A stretch of DNA of 64,000 bases from Actinoplanes sp. KI2 (GTDB lineage: Bacteria > Actinomycetota > Actinomycetes > Mycobacteriales > Micromonosporaceae): positions 62,001-126,000 of the forward strand of contig NZ_JAOSZE010000016.1 of the NCBI RefSeq assembly GCF_025630775.1, written 5' to 3'. The notes below the pieces were generated by a model. The model was not told where the DNA came from. It saw nothing but the letters and a program-made list of their open reading frames with translations, and did not search any database. This document shows positions 59,271 through 64,000 of the stretch, in pieces. The first letter of the stretch is position 1, and every line of letters begins with the position of its first letter. The translations under genes and the position numbers were made by a program.

Positions 59271-62176
59271 TTCCCCAGCAGTCCCAGTCGGTGCGCGACC
59301 GCCGCCGCCTCCATCCGATTGGCCACCTCGAGCTTCGCGATGATCCGCGAGACGTGCACGCTGGCCGTCTTCGACGAGATGTACAGGCTGGCGGCGATCC
59401 GGCCGTTGCTGTACCCCTCGGCCACCAACCGCAGCACCTCCCGCTCCCGCGCCGTCAAGACCTCCGGTCCCTCCGCGGCCACGGCCGTCCCCGGAGTCCG
59501 CAACCCCAGCCGCCGCGCCAGCGTCTCCGAGGCCTCCAGCAGCGGCCCGGCCCCCAGCTCGTCCGCGATCATGGCGACCTCGCTCAGCGTCTCGGCCGCC
59601 ACCCCGCGCGACGCCGCCTGCGCCTCGGCGAGCCCGAGCAGCGCCACCGCCAGCTCGTACCGCCGGCCGTCGGCCCGCCAGGCGTCGACCGCGGCCCGCC
59701 ACCGCTCCTCACCGCCGTGCAGCGTCGCCCCCACCTGCGCCGCATACGCCCGTTCCGCGGGCTCCTGCCGGGTCAGCCGGCCGGCGACGTCGCCGACCGC
59801 CGCCGCGAGGTCTTCCGCACCCGGCGCGGCGACGGCCGCCCGCGCCGCCGTGGCCAGCAGCGGCCACGAATACCGGGGGCGCTCGAAGACGAACGACTCG
59901 TGGATCGCCTTGCGCGCCACCTCGGCCGCCGCGATCGGGTCGCTCGCGTCCAGCGCCAGCAGCATCTTCAGATCGAGCAGGTAGAGCCGGTTCTCCGGCT
60001 GGAGATACGGCTTGCCGAGCCACAGCACGGCCTGGTTGCCCAGTGCCGCGGCCCCGTCCATCCCGCGGGCCAGCCGCAGCCAGGCCCGAAGCCGCAGCCA
60101 CGGAAGCGCCAGCCGCCCGGGCGGGTCGTACCGGGCCGCCTCGGCCAGCCGGGCGTCTGCCTCGTCCCACCGGCCCAGGGCGAGCAGCGCCTCGGCGTGG
60201 TTGGCCAGCAGGAACACCCCGGTGGTCCGGCTGACCCCGACCCGGTCGGCGTCCGGCACCCCCTCGGCGGCGGTGGCCGCGGACTCCTCGTACCGCCCGA
60301 TCTCGTACAGCGCGTCGGAGATGTTGACCAGCGAGTGCGACAGGCTGGACAGGTCGCCGGCGGCGCGGGCTCGTTCGGCCGCCGCGTACATGGTCGGGAG
60401 GGCTTCCTCCGGCGGCATCAGCCCCGCGCAGACCTCACCGAAGACCACCTCGGCGGCGACCAGGGTGGCCAGGTCACCCTCGTCGGCGGCGGCCTCCCGG
60501 GCCTCCCGGGCGAACGCCGTGGCCCGCTCGCCGTCGATGCTCGCGTAGATGTGGGCCAGATCGGCCAGCAGCCGCGCCCGGTCGGGCCCCTGCGGCGCGA
60601 GGCCGAGCAGGCGGTGCGCCTCCAGGCACTCGGCCGAACCGTCGCTCTTGCCGGCGTTGCGCAGCAGTTTGGCCCGGCGCAGCAGCAGCCGGGCGGCGCG
60701 CAGCGGCTCGGCCTCGGCATCCAGGTCGCGCAGTGCGGCCCGGGTCAGGGTGAGCGCACGCATGTGGTCGCCGGAGTCGACGGCGACCATCGCCGCCACC
60801 TCCAGCAGGTCGAGATGGCCGATCCCGAGCAGCGTCTCGGCGTCGGGCACGTCCTCCCACAGCTCGAGCACGCGGTCGAGCAGCTTGCCCTGCTCGCCGT
60901 ACGCGAAGCTCCGGCCGGCCGTGTCGGCGGCCCGTTTCGCCGCGACCAGCGCCCGGGCGTGGTCGCGCGCGGCATACCAGTGGTGGGCGATCTCAGCCGG
61001 CGCCCGCCCGGCGGAGACCAGCGACGGATCCTCCTCGACCGCCACGGCATAGCGCGCGTGCAGCCGGGCGTGCTCGCCGGGCAGCAGGTCGTCGTGCACC
61101 ACCTCGCGCACCAACGCATGCCGGAACTCGTAGCCGCCGTCGGGATCGAAAATGATCAGCTGGGCCGCCACGATCGCCCGCAGCGCCGACTCGAGGGCGC
61201 CCTCGTCCATCCCGGCGACCCGGAACAGCAGCTCGTGGCCGAACCGGGTGCCGCCGACCGCGGCCACCCGCAGCACCCGCTGGGCCGGCTCGGGCAGCAG
61301 GTCGACCCGGGACAGCAGCAGGTCGCGCAGGCTGGTCGGAATGTCGCTACAGGCCGGGTCGGCGGCGGCCGCGAACTGCTCGATGAAGAACGGGTTGCCC
61401 TGGGCACGCTCGTTGACCGCGTCGACGGTGGTGGCGTGCGGCTCGACGCCGAGGAGCTGGGTGAGCAGCTCGGCGGTGCCCTCCCGGTCGAGCCGGTCGA
61501 GCTCGTGGCGCTGCACGCCACGGACCCGATCGAGCTCGGCCAGGAACGGCCGCAGCGGATGCCCGCGGTGCAGCTCGTCGGTGCGATACGTGCCGATGAG
61601 CAGCAGCTGCGGCACCCGGGCGGCGCGCACCAGGAACCCGATCAGGTCGCGGGTGGACCGATCGGCCCAGTGCAGGTCTTCGATGATCAGGACGACGGGC
61701 TGCTCGCCCCCGACTCGCTCGAGCAGAGCGCCGACCGACTCGAACAGCAGGCCGCGCCGCGCGTCGCCGGGCTCGGGCGGCGGCCCGAGCTCGGGCAACA
61801 GGCGGGCGAACTCCCGCTCACGCCCGTCCAGGATCGCGGTGCCCTCGGCGCGTACGAGGTCGCGCAGGGCCGAGGCGAACGGCGCGAAGGGCAGACCCTC
61901 CTCGCCGAGCTCCAGGCACTGGCCGGTGAGCACCCGCACCGGCTCGCCGGCCAGACCGCGGCGGAACTCCTCGATCAGCCGGGTCTTGCCGACCCCCGCC
62001 TCGCCGCCCACCAGGACGGTGGCCGGCTCGGCCGAACGGGCTCGTTTCAGCGCGTCGCGCAGCGCGGTCAGATCGGCCTCGCGGCCGACCAGGACCTCGC
62101 TGTGCGCATGCGCCGTCATGAGGTCGAGCATGCCATGGGGGTACGACAAGAATCGCTCGACTTTTTCCGCGGTCAT
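59267..62176 (-). CDS. LAL-family LuxR transcriptional regulator with AAA ATPase domain
   Basis: The 969-aa protein has an N-terminal AAA_16 ATPase (LVGREADLTALRDAL, Walker A GGEAGVGKTR, Walker B VVLIIEDLHWAD). A long TPR-like helical middle (about 400-880) precedes a C-terminal LuxR helix-turn-helix (LTAREREVLRLVAEGYSNGR ... KTASVHVSRIIAKL). This is the MalT/LAL layout; the signal is unknown. ATG 62176 lies 8 nt after the stop of a 61-aa gene; ATG 62119 is an alternative nearer the ATPase domain. Confidence 0.9.
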   Translation of the reverse strand: MTAEKVERFLSYPHGMLDLMTAHAHSEVLVGREADLTALRDALKRARSAEPATVLVGGEAGVGKTRLIEEFRRGLAGEPVRVLTGQCLELGEEGLPFAPFASALRDLVRAEGTAILDGREREFARLLPELGPPPEPGDARRGLLFESVGALLERVGGEQPVVLIIEDLHWADRSTRDLIGFLVRAARVPQLLLIGTYRTDELHRGHPLRPFLAELDRVRGVQRHELDRLDREGTAELLTQLLGVEPHATTVDAVNERAQGNPFFIEQFAAAADPACSDIPTSLRDLLLSRVDLLPEPAQRVLRVAAVGGTRFGHELLFRVAGMDEGALESALRAIVAAQLIIFDPDGGYEFRHALVREVVHDDLLPGEHARLHARYAVAVEEDPSLVSAGRAPAEIAHHWYAARDHARALVAAKRAADTAGRSFAYGEQGKLLDRVLELWEDVPDAETLLGIGHLDLLEVAAMVAVDSGDHMRALTLTRAALRDLDAEAEPLRAARLLLRRAKLLRNAGKSDGSAECLEAHRLLGLAPQGPDRARLLADLAHIYASIDGERATAFAREAREAAADEGDLATLVAAEVVFGEVCAGLMPPEEALPTMYAAAERARAAGDLSSLSHSLVNISDALYEIGRYEESAATAAEGVPDADRVGVSRTTGVFLLANHAEALLALGRWDEADARLAEAARYDPPGRLALPWLRLRAWLRLARGMDGAAALGNQAVLWLGKPYLQPENRLYLLDLKMLLALDASDPIAAAEVARKAIHESFVFERPRYSWPLLATAARAAVAAPGAEDLAAAVGDVAGRLTRQEPAERAYAAQVGATLHGGEERWRAAVDAWRADGRRYELAVALLGLAEAQAASRGVAAETLSEVAMIADELGAGPLLEASETLARRLGLRTPGTAVAAEGPEVLTAREREVLRLVAEGYSNGRIAASLYISSKTASVHVSRIIAKLEVANRMEAAAVAHRLGLLGN

Positions 62177-62184
62177 GGCGGCGC

Positions 62185-62370
62185 TCAGGCCGCGGCGGTC
62201 ACGTGGCCACCGCGGCCCCGCTCCGGCCTGCGGCGCCACCGGCCGAACCGGCGGCTGCGGCCGGCGGAGGCGCCGCTGGCCAGCCTGTAGTCGGCGGCCT
62301 CGCGGATCATCTGGGCCACCTTCTGGCGGTGCAGCTCGAGCGCGGTGTCCGGGTAGACGTTGGAGAACAT
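62185..62370 (-). CDS. small basic actinobacterial protein (61 aa)
   Basis: MFSNVYPDTALELHRQKVAQ leads an amphipathic helix (MIREAADYRLA), followed by an Arg-rich tail (SRRFGRWRRRPERGRGG). Similar small proteins with ALELHR and an RRFGRW-like tail are, from memory, common in streptomycetes and relatives; their function is unknown. AAAGG lies upstream of ATG 62370. It is transcribed into the LAL regulator gene with a 8-nt gap, suggesting joint expression. Confidence 0.7.
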   Translation of the reverse strand: MFSNVYPDTALELHRQKVAQMIREAADYRLASGASAGRSRRFGRWRRRPERGRGGHVTAAA

Positions 62371-62526
62371 CTCGGTGCCTTTCGACGACTTCTTTCGCTG
62401 ATGTCATCGACTCTTCGCCGGAAGGCACCCCCGCCACATGAGGCAGCCTCCTCATTTCCGCGCCCGTACCCTCCTTACCCGGGCCTTCGGCAGGTGCCCG
62501 GGCCGCGTAAGGCACCGCAGCACTAC

Positions 62527-62532
62527 TACACT
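62527..62532 (+). promoter_or_regulatory. -10-like TANNNT box, leaderless start
   Basis: TACACT ends 7 nt before ATG 62540. Confidence 0.45.
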
Positions 62533-62539
62533 TCCGGGT

Positions 62540-63232
62540 ATGGCAAACCCGCAGGAGAAGGTGTCGTTCGGCGAGCGCCTGAAGCAGATCGGTCAGGTGT
62601 TCTCCTTCACGGCAAAGCAGGACAAGTGGTTCGTTCCGCTGCTCGTCGCGGCGGTCGCGATCCCGGTCGCTGTGACCGTGCTCGTCGTTCTCCTGACCGG
62701 CGGCTACATCTGGATCCCGGTCGGCATCATGGTCACCCTGCTGGCCGCCGTGATCGTGCTCAACCTGCGGTCCAACGCCGCGATGATGAACGCGGCCGAG
62801 GGCCAGCCCGGCGCCGCCGCGTCCTTGATCGAAAACATGCGCGGCGACTGGCGCGTGCGCCCCGCCGCGAGCTCCACCACCAGCTTCGACATGGTGCACG
62901 TGGTGATCGGCCGGCCCGGCGTGATCCTGCTCGGCGAGGGCCACCCCCAGCGCGTCCGCGGCCTGCTCGGCCAGGAAAAGCGGCGCCTGTCCAAGGTGAT
63001 CGGCAACGCACCGATCTACGACTGGATCATCGGCAGCGAGGAGGGCCAGCTCAACATCCGTAAGCTGCGCACCACGCTGATGCGCCTGCCGAAAAACCTG
63101 ACCGGCAAGGACGTCAACGCCCTCGACAAGCGCCTCGGCGCCCTGATGGCCCGCCCGCAGATGCCCAAGGGCGCGATCCCGAAGAACATGCGGCCGGCCC
63201 GCGGCGCGTTCCGCCAGCAGCGCCAGCGCTAG
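62540..63232 (+). CDS. DUF4191 membrane protein
   Basis: The 230-aa protein has two adjacent transmembrane helices (about 33-78). A cytosolic domain follows with RPGVILLGEGHPQRVRGLLG and KLRTTLMRLPKNLTGKDVNALDKR, and a basic tail. This matches DUF4191, encoded next to lipA/glnA in many actinobacteria (Rv2219 position). Its function is unknown; the pairing with RDD and glnA is conserved. Confidence 0.88.
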   Translation: MANPQEKVSFGERLKQIGQVFSFTAKQDKWFVPLLVAAVAIPVAVTVLVVLLTGGYIWIPVGIMVTLLAAVIVLNLRSNAAMMNAAEGQPGAAASLIENMRGDWRVRPAASSTTSFDMVHVVIGRPGVILLGEGHPQRVRGLLGQEKRRLSKVIGNAPIYDWIIGSEEGQLNIRKLRTTLMRLPKNLTGKDVNALDKRLGALMARPQMPKGAIPKNMRPARGAFRQQRQR

Positions 63233-63309
63233 AAAACCCGAAAACCGCCGATTTCGTACGCGGCGAGCCTCGCCCCACGCGGATCAGCGGCCGTCCCCGC
63301 CTCGCCCCG

Positions 63310-63717
63310 TCACTGCTTCCGGCGGCCCTGAATCATCACCGAGCCGGCGACCCGGTCGTGCACTCCACGACCGTCCCCATCGGAGATCATCGCCGGGATG
63401 AGCAGCGCCAGCAGCGCCGCCCGCAGCAACGCTCGCGGAATGCCGACCGCCCCGCCGTCCGCGATCGACACGCACCGGATCCGGACCAGCGCCATGCCCA
63501 GCGTCTGTCCGAAGAGGCCGACGAAGAACGCGTGGGCCAGCACGAACACGGCCAGTTGCGGCCACGGGTTCCGCGCCAGGCTGTCCACCAGGAAGCTGGC
63601 GACCAGCGTGGCCGCGAGCCAGTCGACCAGCAACGCCAGCAGCCGCCGCCCGAACGACGCGATCTCGGTCTCACCGAGGTCGGCGGCGGGCGGCTTCGGG
63701 TTGCTGGTGGTGGCCAT
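63310..63717 (-). CDS. RDD-family membrane protein
   Basis: The 135-aa protein has three hydrophobic helices. It begins the RDD fold with FGRRLLALLVDWLAATL (Arg and Asp of the family) and has GQTLGMALVRIRCVS. RDD proteins are small transport-like or scaffold membrane proteins of uncertain role. ATG 63717 is preceded by a TACCCT box and is divergent from glnA, as with mycobacterial Rv2219A. Confidence 0.88.
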   Translation of the reverse strand: MATTSNPKPPAADLGETEIASFGRRLLALLVDWLAATLVASFLVDSLARNPWPQLAVFVLAHAFFVGLFGQTLGMALVRIRCVSIADGGAVGIPRALLRAALLALLIPAMISDGDGRGVHDRVAGSVMIQGRRKQ

Positions 63718-63723
63718 GGTGTC

Positions 63724-63729
63724 AGGGTA
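63724..63729 (-). promoter_or_regulatory. -10-like TANNNT box, leaderless start of the RDD gene
   Basis: On the minus strand TACCCT ends 6 nt before ATG 63717. Confidence 0.45.
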
Positions 63730-63934
63730 GCCGGGCAGGTTTCGGCGACCGGGCACGCGGGCGGCCGTGGCCGCGATAGCCTCGCCTTGATCCCTGCCGT
63801 CCAACCCACTCCGTAACACGACGGAAACAATAGGGATACGCCGGGGCAACTCCGTACCCATAGCGTCGCGACCAGCCTAGCCACGCGGCGGACCCAACGC
63901 CGCCCCGGTATCGAGTCATGTGCCAGGAGGACGT

Positions 63935-64000
63935 GTGTTCGCCAATCCCGAGGAACTCCTGCGGTACCTCAAGGACGAGGACGTCAAGTTCGTCGACGTA
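63935..64000 (+). CDS. glnA: glutamine synthetase type I, first 22 codons only
   Basis: GTG 63935 is preceded by AGGAGG (63925-63930). The visible N-terminus, FANPEELLRYLKDEDVKFVDV, is the typical start of bacterial GSI (ATP-dependent ammonia assimilation). The position after DUF4191 and RDD matches actinobacterial glnA1. The rest lies beyond the window. Confidence 0.9.
   Translation, partial: MFANPEELLRYLKDEDVKFVDV

Overview
The window is a chromosomal segment from a high-GC actinobacterium. Codon third positions are almost all G or C, GTG starts are common, and three pieces of gene content point the same way: a bc1-aa3 respiratory branch with a diheme cytochrome c subunit, a lipoprotein-type CtaC and the actinobacterial CtaF subunit. 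Gene order tracks the M. tuberculosis Rv2192c-Rv2220 block as I remember it (trpD, ctaE, qcrCAB, ctaF, ctaC, adoK, erpA-like, glycerate kinase, cobT/cobS, gcvT, pepA/B, sucB, SDR, lipB, lipA, DUF4191, RDD, glnA). Accessory genes are inserted into this backbone. I infer the Micromonosporaceae (Actinoplanes-like), but this is not proven from sequence alone.

Layout. 1-8.7 kb: the 3' part of a RelA/SpoT-like gene, a Nudix hydrolase coupled to a sugar nucleotidyltransferase, an Lrp ligand-binding domain protein, DUF4259 and secreted unknowns, an FAD monooxygenase, and a membrane protein with a DHODH-like N-terminus. 8.6-18.7 kb: a PilZ protein, then the respiratory cluster (qcrB-qcrA-qcrC-ctaE reading leftwards, a CtaG-like assembly factor, ctaC-ctaF). 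A receiver-like protein, trpD and a 740-bp repeat- and hairpin-rich intergenic region sit inside it. ctaD is not present. 18.9-24.8 kb: sulfur and Fe-S functions (cysteine desulfurase, TusA, ErpA-like, NadA), adenosine-type kinase, P-loop kinase, glycerate kinase. 25-33.2 kb: a MurA-family enzyme, DUF3043, azlCD with an XRE-cupin regulator, acyl-CoA dehydrogenase, and an ABC exporter. 33.3-38.4 kb: one giant low-complexity protein ending in WG repeats. 38.4-46.8 kb: aldo/keto reductase, M50 protease, a CobU-CobT fusion with cobS, gcvT, pepA. 46.9-57.7 kb: the lipoate/2-oxoacid dehydrogenase module lpdA-sucB ... lipB ... lipA. Between lipB and lipA lie a beta-propeller protein and a second, archaeal-type aspartyl-tRNA synthetase under a T-box riboswitch with a GAC (Asp) specifier. 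57.8-64 kb: a secreted Ala/Thr-rich protein, a LAL-type LuxR regulator with a 61-aa partner, DUF4191, RDD, and the first 22 codons of glnA.

How the parts work together. QcrCAB with CtaC/E/F (and CtaD encoded elsewhere) form the terminal respiratory chain. LipB and LipA lipoylate the two lipoyl domains of SucB, and probably GcvH. LpdA reoxidises them, and GcvT is the partner T-protein. The desulfurase, TusA, ErpA-like protein, NadA and LipA share a need for sulfur transfer or Fe-S clusters.

Two genome-style features emerged from reading the bases. At least eleven genes have a TANNNT box ending 6-7 nt before the start codon and no Shine-Dalgarno, as expected for leaderless mRNAs. In addition, short tandem duplications (15-73 bp) recur right at gene 3' ends, especially between convergent stop codons.
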